Source: a virus. From it: a DNA stretch of 41,211 bases. The translations under genes and the position numbers were made by a program. Below the pieces are notes generated by a model. That model was not told the origin of the DNA. It saw only the letters and a list, made by a program, of their open reading frames with translations, and did no database searches. The DNA is taken from the IMG/VR virus record IMGVR_UViG_3300009684_001468, positions 1 to 41,211 of that record; one strand, 5' to 3'. How positions within the stretch are numbered: position 1 is the stretch's first letter; the number at the start of each line of letters is the position of its first letter. Shown piece after piece: positions 7,775 through 16,154 of this stretch.

Positions 7775-8410
7775 ATGAAATCATTAAATATAACAGGTAA
7801 ATTTTTAAAACCTTATGCAATAGAGTTATTAGATACTTTATTGTATATATTAAAAGAATTATTCTTAACAATTAAATCATTACTGCCTAAAAAAAAATTA
7901 ATATGGGATTGGAGAAAAGGTAGAGCAGAATTAAATTTCAAGAAATACTTTTTATATATTCTTTTATTTTATTTTCTTTTACATGTTTTTATTTCAAAAG
8001 TAAGAGCAAATGAAACTTTTATTATGCCTAAAGTTGAGATGACTGAAGAAGAAAAACAACATGATAATGCTTTATATCAAAAAGTTATTAAAGACATAGA
8101 TGATTTAAATAATAAACAGACTTATGAATTAAGTAGAACTATTACACCTAAAGAAAGTGCTAATCAGAACTGTTATGTATCAGTAAAGATTACACAAGAA
8201 GGAGAAAGTGTTGTTAAAAAAGAAATTTTGGAGTGTGCTGACGGTAGAAAGGGTTTAATTACACCTGGCTACTGGGAAATGTTTGCACAATTCTATTATA
8301 AAGATGTATCGGCACCAGAATATTGCAGATACTATAGTAGACCAGATCACGCCTTTAAATCGTTCGGAAAGACGTGCCTAAACAAGAACGGTGAATGGAG
8401 AGTGCAATAA
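7775..8410 (+). CDS. Membrane-anchored periplasmic protein (211 aa)
   Basis: The frame opens at 7745, but the ATG at 7775 is preferred because it follows the preceding stop by 2 bp. A basic N-terminal region is followed by a strong membrane segment (FLYILLFYFLLHVFISKV) and then a larger domain with four cysteines and an aromatic C-terminal part (GYWEMFAQFYYKD). The positive-inside pattern suggests the C-terminal domain is periplasmic, where the cysteines could form disulfides. Family unrecognised. Confidence 0.65.
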   Translation: MKSLNITGKFLKPYAIELLDTLLYILKELFLTIKSLLPKKKLIWDWRKGRAELNFKKYFLYILLFYFLLHVFISKVRANETFIMPKVEMTEEEKQHDNALYQKVIKDIDDLNNKQTYELSRTITPKESANQNCYVSVKITQEGESVVKKEILECADGRKGLITPGYWEMFAQFYYKDVSAPEYCRYYSRPDHAFKSFGKTCLNKNGEWRVQ

Positions 8411-8550
8411 TGTTTAAAAACATTATAATCGCCACTCTTATCTATATGCTAGTGTTTAACGTGTCTTTTAAAGACCTTTTTAAAACAATTAGAAAAGGAC
8501 TTGACAAAACAGAACAGATAGTATATGATGTAAATAGGAGTGTGAAATAA
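8410..8550 (+). CDS. Small membrane-anchored protein (46 aa)
   Basis: TAATG overlap with the previous gene. One N-terminal membrane segment (IIIATLIYMLVFNVSF) precedes a basic amphipathic helix. Unrecognised. Confidence 0.6.
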   Translation: MFKNIIIATLIYMLVFNVSFKDLFKTIRKGLDKTEQIVYDVNRSVK

Positions 8551-8551
8551 T

Positions 8552-9175
8552 ATGATGATAAGACTAATGACGATCACAATACTTGGCATGTTGCTAGGTG
8601 CTTGTGCTAATACTGGCTTAAACCAGAACTATGAAATTAAAGCAGAAAAGGATAATACATTAACAGTTATCCCTGCTTGGTACGTTAATCAAATCAAACA
8701 AAAAGAAGTTTGTAACTTAAATTCTATTGAATCTAAAGGCACAGACAAACAATGTTTATTTGGTACAGGTACCGCTGTATCGCCAGACTTAAATCTCGCA
8801 ATTGAGAAAGCAAAGATGTTAGCGAAAGCTGATATTGCTGACGTTATAAAAGGCGAAATGAATAAACAATCTAAACAGTTTATAACTGAATTAGGCAAAA
8901 CCGAACAAAAGACTATAGTATCACAAGTAGAATCTACTTTAGTTAACGTAATACAAAATACACCTGTTAGAGGGTATGAAGTATTTGCTACAGAAGTATC
9001 AACTACAAATCAAGGTTACTATAGAGCATGGGTTGGTTTAAAACTTCCTTTAGGTGAATATAATAAGATGTATCACTACAATATTGAAGAAGTAGCGAAC
9101 TCTTATAAACTAAAAGAAAAGGCCGATCTGGCGTTTAAAGAAACTGTTAAGAACGTTGAAAACAAAGCAAACTAA
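8552..9175 (+). CDS. LPP20-like lipoprotein
   Basis: The 207-residue protein starts with a signal peptide ending in a clear lipobox LLGAC, so it should be lipidated at Cys and held in the envelope. The body resembles the LPP20/LPO family: PAWYVNQ near the start of the mature chain, then GTGTAVSPDLNLAIEKAKMLAKADIADVI split by a short loop, and a YYRAWVGLKLPLGEYN strand near the end. LPP20-type proteins occur in bacterial outer membranes; a phage copy could alter the host surface. It is coupled to the glutaredoxin gene (TAATG). Confidence 0.7.
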   Translation: MMIRLMTITILGMLLGACANTGLNQNYEIKAEKDNTLTVIPAWYVNQIKQKEVCNLNSIESKGTDKQCLFGTGTAVSPDLNLAIEKAKMLAKADIADVIKGEMNKQSKQFITELGKTEQKTIVSQVESTLVNVIQNTPVRGYEVFATEVSTTNQGYYRAWVGLKLPLGEYNKMYHYNIEEVANSYKLKEKADLAFKETVKNVENKAN

Positions 9176-9459
9176 TGAGTGATATATCTAACATTTTATT
9201 ATATTCTAAGAATAATTGTGGATATTGTGTTAAGGCTAAGTTGTTATTAAATAATCTTGGCCTTACTTACACAGAAAAAAAGTTCGAAGATTTTGCTTCA
9301 ACCGAAGCATTATATGAAGAAATAGGTAAAACTGTTAGATCAATGCCACAAATTAAAATAAATGGTCAACTTATTGGTGGTTATAATCAATTGGTTGAAT
9401 ATTTACACGATAAAGAATTAGTCAATTTTGAAGGTAAAATAATTAAATCAGATAATTAA
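9175..9459 (+). CDS. grx: Glutaredoxin
   Basis: The 94-residue protein is the usual length for a phage glutaredoxin. The active site CGYC is at about residues 15-18, the cis-proline loop is SMPQI, and the glutathione-binding GG(Y) follows in IGGYNQL. It would reduce disulfides, notably those of the phage ribonucleotide reductase encoded at the left end of the window. T4 and cyanophages carry comparable proteins. Confidence 0.93.
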   Translation: MSDISNILLYSKNNCGYCVKAKLLLNNLGLTYTEKKFEDFASTEALYEEIGKTVRSMPQIKINGQLIGGYNQLVEYLHDKELVNFEGKIIKSDN

Positions 9460-9512
9460 TGACAAAAAATCAAATAGAATATTATTGGCTAAAATGGTTG
9501 TTGCTTAGATGA
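9459..9512 (+). CDS. Possible 17-residue micro-protein
   Basis: An ATG overlapping the glutaredoxin stop (TAATG) opens a 17-codon frame (MTKNQIEYYWLKWLLLR) that ends ATGA onto the next start. Position and coupling suggest a translated leader or membrane-associated peptide, but the length makes it uncertain. Confidence 0.3.
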   Translation: MTKNQIEYYWLKWLLLR

Positions 9513-9988
9513 CCGATAATAATAAAGTAATTTTATTTCCAACAAATAGAATAGTTAATAAAGAAACAGCAAAAAAAGATCCTGTTGCTTCTGAAAAAGA
9601 AAGAATAAAACAAACAAAAGAATTTGTTGAAGGAAACGTAGATGAAATTGCTTTAATGGTATTAAGAAAATTTGTAGAAATGTCTATATTGACAGAGAAA
9701 CCAGAATTTACAAAAGATTTGGCATTATTGGTAGATATAATGAGAGGTTTAATTTATAGAGATTTTGATGTTAAACATCCTGCTCAAAAATTATCTGATA
9801 AAATAGTTAATGTTAATACGAGCAGATTTGGCCCTATTGCATCAATAGATTATAGTTTAGTTATAGATGAAAAACATAAACCACATAAACCTTTTAGTAA
9901 AGATATTAAAGATGAGATTAAAAAAACAAATGATGGATGGACAGATTTTGAAGCAGATTTTGATACACCAGATGATTGGGAGAAATAG
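9509..9988 (+). CDS. Conserved-type phage protein of unknown function (159 aa)
   Basis: It is a soluble protein with a basic N-terminus (NKVILFPTNRIVNKE), a helical centre (FTKDLALLVDIMRGLIYRDF) followed by HPAQKLSDKIV, and an acidic C-terminus. I associate this pattern with hypothetical proteins of T4-like cyanophages and pelagiphages but cannot assign a role. Confidence 0.65.
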   Translation: MTDNNKVILFPTNRIVNKETAKKDPVASEKERIKQTKEFVEGNVDEIALMVLRKFVEMSILTEKPEFTKDLALLVDIMRGLIYRDFDVKHPAQKLSDKIVNVNTSRFGPIASIDYSLVIDEKHKPHKPFSKDIKDEIKKTNDGWTDFEADFDTPDDWEK

Positions 9989-10061
9989 ATTTATGGAAAT
10001 TCTTAATAGAATCGCCTTCGCAGGTTGTAAAATAGCAATTGAAAAACAAGGAGAAAATATA

Positions 10062-10352
10062 ATGTTAAAAACATTGAAAAGAGCATTTACACGTGGTAAT
10101 GCTTCAAAAACACAAAAAGTACTTAACCTATTGTCATCTGGGAAACCAGTGTCATGGAAAACTTTGAGAGACAGATTTGATCTAGTATCTCCAAGAGCTA
10201 TGATTGACAAATTAAGATTAGAAGGAAATATGATTTATATCAATAAAACTTCTACAGGTACTTCATATAGATTAGGAACACCATCTAAAGCAATTATTGC
10301 TGCTGGTATCAAAAAACTATATGGAAGATCGTTACAATCTTATAACGCTTAA
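10062..10352 (+). CDS. Winged-helix DNA-binding protein (96 aa)
   Basis: The frame is open from 9867, but the ATG at 10062 follows a strong AAGGAGAAAATATA ribosome-binding site and is chosen. The N-terminus is basic, then VSWKTLRDRFDLVSPRAMI reads as a helix-turn-helix, followed by a two-strand wing (NMIYINKTSTGTSYRL). A DNA-binding regulator or replication accessory is likely. A 69-bp stretch from the ATG at 9993 could encode a short upstream extension. A strong hairpin follows the gene. Confidence 0.6.
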   Translation: MLKTLKRAFTRGNASKTQKVLNLLSSGKPVSWKTLRDRFDLVSPRAMIDKLRLEGNMIYINKTSTGTSYRLGTPSKAIIAAGIKKLYGRSLQSYNA

Positions 10353-10362
10353 TTAGTGTTTT

Positions 10363-10396
10363 ATAGAGGCGAGAAATATATAACGCTCGCCTCTAT
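10363..10396. terminator. 11-bp hairpin between the winged-helix and RNase H genes
   Basis: ATAGAGGCGAG and CTCGCCTCTAT form a perfect 11-bp stem with a 12-nt loop. There is no long T tract after it, so it could be a terminator, an attenuator or an mRNA-processing or stability element for the upstream transcript. Confidence 0.6.
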
Positions 10397-10408
10397 TACT
10401 ATAACAAA

Positions 10409-11254
10409 ATGATTTTAATAGACCTCAATCAAGTGTTAATATCAAACCTTATGGCACAGACCAGAGGTAAGGCTGAAAACATGCCTAATAAAGAAATGAT
10501 TAGACACATGGTAATCAATTCATTGAGAGGTTTTAATTTAAAATTCAAAAAAGAATATGGCGATAAAATAGTTTTATGTGCTGACGCTGGAGATCCTTGG
10601 CGTAGAGATATATTTCCTAATTATAAACATGCTCGTAGAAAAGGTAGAGTAGATTCTGCCACAGATTGGGATAATATATTTAATGTAATTACAGAAATTA
10701 AAAACGAGATAGCAGAAAACTTTCCTTATGTTATGATGTATGTAGAAAAGGCTGAAGCTGATGATATTATAGCAGTACTTGTAAAACATACAAAAGAACC
10801 TATTATGATTATAAGTGGCGATAAAGATTTTATACAACTACAATCAAAACCTAATGTTAAACAATACAGTCCTATACAAAAGGTATTTGTTGGTGAAGGA
10901 TTAGATCCTAATAATTTTTTACATGAACAGATTATAAAAGGAGACCGATCAGACGGTATACCTAATATATTAAGTCCAGATGATATCTTTTTAACAGGTG
11001 AGAAACAAAGACCTATTAATAAGAAACGACTTGAAGAATGGGCCAAAGTTAGTAATATACCTCTTGGCAGTGAAACCAGCAAATATTACGAGAGAAATAA
11101 GAGATTAATAGACCTTTCTTGCATACCAGAAGAACTAGAAAGAACTATTATAAATACCTATAAGAACTATAAAGTGCCTAGTAGGTCCAAACTTCTACCG
11201 TATTTTATAGAACACAAACTAAAATCGTTAATGAGCAACATTGGTGATTTTTAA
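10409..11254 (+). CDS. rnh: T4-type RNase H (5'-3' exonuclease, FEN1 family)
   Basis: The 281-residue protein aligns by eye with T4 RNase H over its length (T4 305). It removes RNA primers and flaps at lagging-strand ends. Visible metal-binding acids are D5 in ILIDLN, CADAGDPWRRD, EKAEADDIIAVL, SGDKDFIQL and KGDRSDGIPNI. The NVKQYSPIQK segment and the C-terminal LKSLMSNIGDF match T4 features. The hairpin at 10363-10396 separates it from the previous gene. Confidence 0.93.
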   Translation: MILIDLNQVLISNLMAQTRGKAENMPNKEMIRHMVINSLRGFNLKFKKEYGDKIVLCADAGDPWRRDIFPNYKHARRKGRVDSATDWDNIFNVITEIKNEIAENFPYVMMYVEKAEADDIIAVLVKHTKEPIMIISGDKDFIQLQSKPNVKQYSPIQKVFVGEGLDPNNFLHEQIIKGDRSDGIPNILSPDDIFLTGEKQRPINKKRLEEWAKVSNIPLGSETSKYYERNKRLIDLSCIPEELERTIINTYKNYKVPSRSKLLPYFIEHKLKSLMSNIGDF

Positions 11255-11279
11255 TATTCGAATATTGGAGTAAATAATT

Positions 11280-11795
11280 ATGGCAGAAATAGAACAAGCT
11301 AGACATTCTAGCTTAATGAGTAAAAAAGGAATGGCAGCAACGGCTCGTACGGCCACAAATGCTAGACCATTAGCACACGAAATATTTACACAAGTAAATA
11401 ACGCAAAAGACAAACCTTTAAAAATTGAAGTATTAAGAAAACACGACAGTCAAGGTTTAAGACAGATACTTAAAGCTGCTTTTGATCCTAAAATCGTTTT
11501 TGATGTACCTGAAGGAATTCCGCCATATATGGCAAATGAAGCTCCAGCAGGAACAGATCATACCTCTTTATTAGATGAAGTAAGAAAACTTTATCTTTTC
11601 ATTAAAGGTGGAAGCACAATACCTAAAATTAAAAAAGAAACTCTTTTTATACAAATGCTAGAAGCATTACATAAAGATGACGCTGAAGTTTTAATTAATA
11701 TCAAAGATAAAAAATTAAATCTAGTTTATAAAGGCTTAACTGAGAACGTAGTTAAAGAAGCTTTTAACTGGAATGACGATTTTTTACGTAAATAA
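11280..11795 (+). CDS. DUF6433-like phage protein
   Basis: The 171-residue protein resembles the DUF6433 family widespread in T4-like marine phages; the most family-like part is RKLYLFIKGGSTIPKIK followed by a helix and LVYKGLTENVVKEAFNW. Function unknown; the position directly after RNase H suggests replication or repair. The start has a TTGGAG ribosome-binding site. A strong hairpin follows the stop. Confidence 0.7.
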   Translation: MAEIEQARHSSLMSKKGMAATARTATNARPLAHEIFTQVNNAKDKPLKIEVLRKHDSQGLRQILKAAFDPKIVFDVPEGIPPYMANEAPAGTDHTSLLDEVRKLYLFIKGGSTIPKIKKETLFIQMLEALHKDDAEVLINIKDKKLNLVYKGLTENVVKEAFNWNDDFLRK

Positions 11796-11800
11796 TCAAT

Positions 11801-11832
11801 AATAGGGTGTTGTATATTTGCAACATCCTATT
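11801..11832 (+). terminator. 12-bp hairpin terminator
   Basis: AATAGGGTGTTG and CAACATCCTATT pair over 12 bp with one G-T wobble and an 8-nt loop. It lies 5 bp after the DUF6433-like stop and immediately before promoter module C, so it probably insulates the two operons. A related TGTTGTA/TACAACA hairpin occupies the same position upstream of module D (40921-40938). Confidence 0.75.
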
Positions 11833-11911
11833 AAGTCATTGATTTTCATATCATATTTCTTTTTAAATAATCAAAATAACGCTTGTATTCATCAAGTTTA
11901 AATGTTATATT
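11833..11911 (+). promoter_or_regulatory. Early-type promoter module, copy C
   Basis: AAGTCATTGATT, 8 nt, ATATTTCTTT, 17 nt, CGCTTGTATT, then TGT-TATATT at 11906-11911 with 17 nt from TTGTAT. It is 79 bp long, as is copy A. It drives the operon beginning at 11942. Confidence 0.8.
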
Positions 11912-11941
11912 ATACCTATATTAACAACTATAAAATATAAT

Positions 11942-12310
11942 ATGAAAACATTTGAAACATCCTTAATAGATAATTCTTTTGAAGATAAAATACAATCTAA
12001 ATTAGACATACAAAAATTATTAAAAAAATTTAAAAATACATATTTTAAATATTCGTATTTTTCTAGTAAAGATAATAAAGAATATTTAGATTTTTTATAT
12101 ATTATAAAAGAAAGAATCATATACAAAACCAAATTTTCAGACATTGCTAAAAAATTAAATTGTAGTAAACACCATGTTTTATATTTTTATTATAAAAATT
12201 TAGAACTTTTAAAACAAACAAAAAATGATGTTGATTTTAATACAGAATATAAAAAAATGAAATACTGGCAAAATATAGAAAAAACATTAACAAAAACAAC
12301 GAAAAGATAA
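11942..12310 (+). CDS. Helix-turn-helix protein (122 aa)
   Basis: A Lys-rich, AT-rich-coded protein. The segment FSDIAKKLNCSKHHVLYFYY (about residues 68-87) reads as a helix-turn-helix like those of sigma-factor region 4 or homeodomain-like phage regulators. It has no visible metal or enzyme motif. As first gene after promoter module C it is a candidate early transcription regulator. Confidence 0.55.
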   Translation: MKTFETSLIDNSFEDKIQSKLDIQKLLKKFKNTYFKYSYFSSKDNKEYLDFLYIIKERIIYKTKFSDIAKKLNCSKHHVLYFYYKNLELLKQTKNDVDFNTEYKKMKYWQNIEKTLTKTTKR

Positions 12311-12314
12311 ATAT

Positions 12315-12653
12315 ATGAGAAAATACTTGATTTTTTTAATAGCACTAGGTTTACTAGTGTATGGTCTTTTAACTGTTTTTATGAACTCAGTTAAGGCTAA
12401 TGAATATAATACTGCTGTTATAGGCCATGTTATTACACAAAAGGTATCTGGCCAACCAGTTGATGCTTCTAAATTAATGGAACAAGAAATGGCACGTGCA
12501 GCTCATTTGTTTGCAATTGATGCTATTAATATATTCCAAAAGTATTTGCCTACTATCTTAGATAAGATGTCGGCAGAATTAAGAGCTGAAGCAGATAAAC
12601 AATATAAATGTAGCCTGTTAAAAGATACAAAAATACAGGACGATTGTAAATAG
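12315..12653 (+). CDS. Secreted or membrane-anchored small protein (112 aa)
   Basis: The N-terminal hydrophobic segment (YLIFLIALGLLVYGLLTVFM) followed by SVKANEYN looks like a signal peptide or anchor with possible cleavage after KANE or VKA. The mature part is helical with two C-terminal cysteines that could form a disulfide. Unrecognised; a periplasmic location is likely. Confidence 0.6.
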   Translation: MRKYLIFLIALGLLVYGLLTVFMNSVKANEYNTAVIGHVITQKVSGQPVDASKLMEQEMARAAHLFAIDAINIFQKYLPTILDKMSAELRAEADKQYKCSLLKDTKIQDDCK

Positions 12654-12662
12654 TGGTGGTAT

Positions 12663-13076
12663 ATGGAACAGATAACAAAACAGAAAGTTTTGACAATTAG
12701 AAAAAAACTTATGCCATTGTTATCTCTAAAAAACAAATATATAACCACATATAAAGATATAAAAAAATATTTCAAAATGTTAAATAAAGGTATCTTCGAC
12801 AACAAATTACCACCATTCAACGACATACTAATTAAAGAACTTAAAAGACAGAATTGTTCAGGTCAAGTAGTTACTATTGACTGGAAAAGAAAAGGTACAC
12901 AGATTATTGTATTGGAAATGGATAAACAATACGAAAGTAAAAAAGATTTCTTGGACACGTTAGCCCACGAAATGGTACATCTATATCAATTTACACATGT
13001 AAATGATACAGGTGCTCACAACAAACTATTTTATAGTTTTGAACCTAAACTTAAATACGTTGGTTTAAAGTTATAA
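12663..13076 (+). CDS. SprT-like zinc metalloprotease domain protein
   Basis: The 137-residue protein carries HEMVH at residues 102-106 with flanking LDTLAHEMVHLYQ, plus a third candidate ligand His119 in GAHNKLF, the arrangement of SprT/Spartan peptidases. The upstream IFDNKLPPFNDI is also family-like. Spartan enzymes digest DNA-protein crosslinks; SprT-like proteins are common in T4-like marine phages. The C-terminal zinc ribbon of cellular SprT is absent. Confidence 0.85.
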   Translation: MEQITKQKVLTIRKKLMPLLSLKNKYITTYKDIKKYFKMLNKGIFDNKLPPFNDILIKELKRQNCSGQVVTIDWKRKGTQIIVLEMDKQYESKKDFLDTLAHEMVHLYQFTHVNDTGAHNKLFYSFEPKLKYVGLKL

Positions 13077-13094
13077 ACAAAAGAAAGATATATA

Positions 13095-13424
13095 ATGACG
13101 CAAGTGATAACAAAAAAGTTCAAAGATGATTATCTTAAATCATCTATTTTTAATTCTATTAAAGCAATAGAAGATTTTACCAAAAATAAAAGACGAGGTG
13201 ATCAGATCGTTTATTATGAAGGTAATTTTCAAGAAGATGTTTTAAATAATTTCTCTAATAAAGAATCAGAAGAAATATTTAATACTATGAAAAAATACTT
13301 GAACGATTACAGATTAATCTTTTTACAAAAGAAGATTAAACTTAATGATGTTAATGCTCAAGTTAGTGAATTGAATGAACCAAAACACTACTTTTCATAC
13401 ATTGTAAGTAAACGAATATTTTAA
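13095..13424 (+). CDS. Hypothetical protein (109 aa)
   Basis: Unrecognised soluble, charged protein with an AAAGAAAGA ribosome-binding site. It is helical and ends in an aromatic FSYIVSKRIF. No motif identified. It sits between the SprT-like and glucosaminidase genes in one operon. Confidence 0.6.
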   Translation: MTQVITKKFKDDYLKSSIFNSIKAIEDFTKNKRRGDQIVYYEGNFQEDVLNNFSNKESEEIFNTMKKYLNDYRLIFLQKKIKLNDVNAQVSELNEPKHYFSYIVSKRIF

Positions 13425-13436
13425 TTATATAATTAT

Positions 13437-14135
13437 ATGAAAAGACCTTGTTATTGGTACATCAGATATAGACTGCCTAGAAAAATAAAATATTATTTTA
13501 GACAAGCAATGGCAATTATTGGTATTACATTAATTGGATTTGGTATAGGTACATTTTTTCCTAACTTTATATCACAACATAGTGTAGAAGAAAAGGCCAT
13601 AGATAGAACTATGAAATGGGCAAAAGAAATTGGTTTTATGGAACCAAGAATAGAAACTCATAATGATGAGATTTTTATTAAAACTATGCAGAAATGTATC
13701 GCCTATTTAAATTTAGAGTTACATAAAGACGAACAAATACCTGATGAACTTATTATTGCACAAGCCATAATTGAAAGTAATGCAGGCACAAGTAGATTTG
13801 CCAGAGATGGAAATAATTTATTTGGTGTTAGAGTATGGAATAAAGACAAAGGTATGTTACCAGCAGGTTATAATGAAAACTTATCTTGGAGAGTTAAATC
13901 TTATCATAGTAAGTGTGCTTCAGTTCGTGATTATATCAAAATCTTAAATACTAAAGAAGCTTATGCTAGATTTAGAGAAATAAGAGCACAACAAAATAGA
14001 TGGTGGGGCAGGGTTGATTCTATTGCTTTGGCAAAAGGTCTTGATAATTGGAGTACTACAAAAGACTACAATCAACAAGTTATAAATATAATTAGAAAAA
14101 TAAGAGAAGAAGGAAAGGTGGTTATTAAAAGATGA
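13437..14135 (+). CDS. Membrane-anchored Bax-like glucosaminidase (peptidoglycan hydrolase)
   Basis: The 232-residue protein has an N-terminal membrane anchor (AMAIIGITLIGFGIGTFF) and a GH73/Bax-type domain: IIAQAIIESNAGTSRFARDG with the predicted catalytic Glu in IES, then NNLFGVRVW and a repeat-like SYHSKCASVRDYIKILNT. The fold cleaves N-acetylglucosaminyl bonds in peptidoglycan. The anchor would place it in the periplasm like a signal-anchor endolysin. A second, T4-type lysozyme lies at 18282. Confidence 0.8.
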   Translation: MKRPCYWYIRYRLPRKIKYYFRQAMAIIGITLIGFGIGTFFPNFISQHSVEEKAIDRTMKWAKEIGFMEPRIETHNDEIFIKTMQKCIAYLNLELHKDEQIPDELIIAQAIIESNAGTSRFARDGNNLFGVRVWNKDKGMLPAGYNENLSWRVKSYHSKCASVRDYIKILNTKEAYARFREIRAQQNRWWGRVDSIALAKGLDNWSTTKDYNQQVINIIRKIREEGKVVIKR

Positions 14136-14410
14136 ACGATCTATTATTCTTCGTAATATCAGGCACTGTTATTGGTCTATCTTATTACCTTGGTTTTAAA
14201 AATGGCAATGATAAAAAAGTCAAGGAAGAAATAAGACAATTCTTACATGAAGTAACAGTATCTAAAATGACACATGATATTTTTATGCAACGAGCTAAAA
14301 ATGAAACAAGATTATTTTTAAAAGCTCTAGGTGCAGAAGATATTGATGCTAGAAAAATTAGAACTCCAAAGTTACCAAAACCAGAGGAATTTGATTCTAG
14401 TAACAAATAA
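14132..14410 (+). CDS. Small membrane-anchored protein (92 aa)
   Basis: ATGA overlap with the glucosaminidase stop. An N-terminal membrane segment (LLFFVISGTVIGLSYYLGF) is followed by a cytoplasmic charged helix and a Pro-rich end (RTPKLPKPEEF). Tight coupling to the glucosaminidase suggests a lysis accessory, but this is positional inference. Confidence 0.6.
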   Translation: MNDLLFFVISGTVIGLSYYLGFKNGNDKKVKEEIRQFLHEVTVSKMTHDIFMQRAKNETRLFLKALGAEDIDARKIRTPKLPKPEEFDSSNK

Positions 14411-14415
14411 TTAAT

Positions 14416-15414
14416 ATGTTGAATATATTACTATTTCTATCGGGTATTTCCGTATCTATTATAGGTGCTGGTTATTCTATTATAGGATTAGCCTCATTAT
14501 TTGCAGGTGCTTATTGGGCAGTTGTAACAATGGGTATCACATTAGAGATAGCAAAATTAGTAACCGTATCATGGTTATATAGAAATTGGGAATCTAAATT
14601 ATTACCAAACGCAATAAGATATTATTTGACATCTGCTATATTGATGTTAATGTTTATTACTTCAATAGGTATTTTTGGTTTTTTATCAAAGGCGCATTTA
14701 GATCAGGCCGCACCTAATACAGGTAATAGATTATTAGTTAAGAACATTGAAAGACAAATAGAATCAGAAAAGAAATCATTAGAAGGCGCTCAAAAAATTG
14801 TAGATCAATTAGACAGAGCATTAGATAAAGTAATTGATAGAGACGCAGATAAAGGACTTTCAGAAAGACAAAAACAACAGAATGAACGAAATAGAGTTAA
14901 TAACGTTATAGCAAGTTCATCAAAGAAGATTACAGAACTATCAAATCAAAAACTTAAATTAGATAAAGACCAATTGGCCATAGATAAAGATATAGGGCCA
15001 TTCAAATACGTTGCAGAATTAATATATGGCGATAGTATGGACGGCAACTTAGACAGAGCGGTTAGATTGGTTATTATATGCTTAATACTGGTGTTCGATC
15101 CGTTGGCAGTATTAATGTTAATAGCATTTAACGTATCTATTAGAGAAAAAGAACTTATTAATGGTATTGTTAAAAAACCTATTATAATAAAAGAACCTAT
15201 AAAAGAATCGGATTTAGAAAGCAAAATAAGATCACATGCAATAAAAGAATTTATTGAAAAAGTAGATAAAAAAGAATCAAAAAAAGAACGTGAAAGAGAT
15301 TACAAAGCATTAGTACAAAAAATAGGTGCTAAAGAATTGGAAGGTTTAAATCCAGATGAGATTAAAGTTAAATTAGATCAGATATACGACTGGAACGAGA
15401 ACAGTAAAAAATAA
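14416..15414 (+). CDS. Polytopic membrane protein with central coiled coil (332 aa)
   Basis: Three hydrophobic segments at about residues 1-60 and 68-92 precede a long charged helix (about 105-185, with KNIERQIESEKKSLEGA and SKKITELSNQKLKLDKD) and a further membrane segment (LVIICLILVFDPLAVLMLIAF), then a Lys/Glu-rich cytoplasmic tail. This TM-coiled-coil-TM layout recurs in phage and bacterial DUF4407-like proteins. Role unknown; stretch-sensing or host-envelope functions are possible. Confidence 0.65.
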   Translation: MLNILLFLSGISVSIIGAGYSIIGLASLFAGAYWAVVTMGITLEIAKLVTVSWLYRNWESKLLPNAIRYYLTSAILMLMFITSIGIFGFLSKAHLDQAAPNTGNRLLVKNIERQIESEKKSLEGAQKIVDQLDRALDKVIDRDADKGLSERQKQQNERNRVNNVIASSSKKITELSNQKLKLDKDQLAIDKDIGPFKYVAELIYGDSMDGNLDRAVRLVIICLILVFDPLAVLMLIAFNVSIREKELINGIVKKPIIIKEPIKESDLESKIRSHAIKEFIEKVDKKESKKERERDYKALVQKIGAKELEGLNPDEIKVKLDQIYDWNENSKK

Positions 15415-15416
15415 TA

Positions 15417-15445
15417 TTGACAAAAATTCAATTAAATGATATTAT
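15417..15445 (+). promoter_or_regulatory. Sigma70-type promoter
   Basis: TTGACA at 15417-15422, 17-nt spacer ending TGA, and TATTAT at 15440-15445. The predicted start point (about 15452) leaves only about 5 nt before the ATG at 15457. Confidence 0.75.
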
Positions 15446-15456
15446 GATATTATATT

Positions 15457-15609
15457 ATGACAAAATTAAATCTTACAAATAAACTACAACAAAAACTTAT
15501 AAAAAACGCATTTAGAGCTTGTGAAAAAGCAGAATCTAAATGGGCACAAAAATTTTGGTTTGGTATTTGGAAAAAATTATGTCAAAAATATAAAAAAGGT
15601 ATACATTAA
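15457..15609 (+). CDS. Small basic protein (50 aa)
   Basis: It begins just downstream of a TTGACA-17-TATTAT promoter with almost no leader. The sequence is basic and Trp-rich (KWAQKFWFGIWKKLCQKYKKG). Function unknown. TAATG coupling to the next gene. Confidence 0.6.
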   Translation: MTKLNLTNKLQQKLIKNAFRACEKAESKWAQKFWFGIWKKLCQKYKKGIH

Positions 15610-16154
15610 TGGAAAATGATATAAAATCTTTCATGTCTAAAATAGAAATAGATAAACTTGTTGAACATATAAAATTATTACCTAAAAATTCCTTAATAGT
15701 AGAATGGGGAAGTGGTGGCACAACAATAGAATTATTAAAAAATCTTAGAAAAGATCAATCTATGATTTCAATTGAACATGACAAAACATGGTTTGATTTA
15801 GTATCAAACAAGACAAAACTTTTTAAAAATCATACGTATTTTCATAAACCAGAAACAAATTTAATTCGCACAATAGGCCATCCAGAAGAAGAAAATCCGG
15901 CAGAGTTAAAAGATTACATATTGCCAAATGAAACGATATTAAATGCTAACATGTTTATTATAGATGGTTTAGCTAGAGTAACAATAGCATTAATGTTATT
16001 AGCAAAAGCTAAAAGAAATTCGGTAATTTTTATACATGATTATGTTGGCAGAGAACAATATTATGATCTATTACCTAAACTTTTTAAAATAGAAAAATTG
16101 GAAGATTCTCATATAGGCAATCAAAGAACATTAACAAAGTTATATATAAAATGA
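15609..16154 (+). CDS. Class I SAM-dependent methyltransferase-like protein
   Basis: The 181-residue protein has a Rossmann motif I variant VEWGSGGTTIELL (about 35-47) followed by a strand ending in an acidic residue (MISIEHD), as in SAM-binding methyltransferases. A later strand MFIIDGLAR and FIHDYVGREQY resemble class I families acting on small molecules or sugars. No DNA-methylase NPPY-type motif is seen, so the substrate is unknown. Confidence 0.6.
   Translation: MENDIKSFMSKIEIDKLVEHIKLLPKNSLIVEWGSGGTTIELLKNLRKDQSMISIEHDKTWFDLVSNKTKLFKNHTYFHKPETNLIRTIGHPEEENPAELKDYILPNETILNANMFIIDGLARVTIALMLLAKAKRNSVIFIHDYVGREQYYDLLPKLFKIEKLEDSHIGNQRTLTKLYIK

Noticed and set aside
10726-11082. Long minus-strand frame opposite RNase H
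   Set aside because: The plus strand encodes a clear T4-type RNase H; the antisense frame has no motif and no ribosome-binding site.
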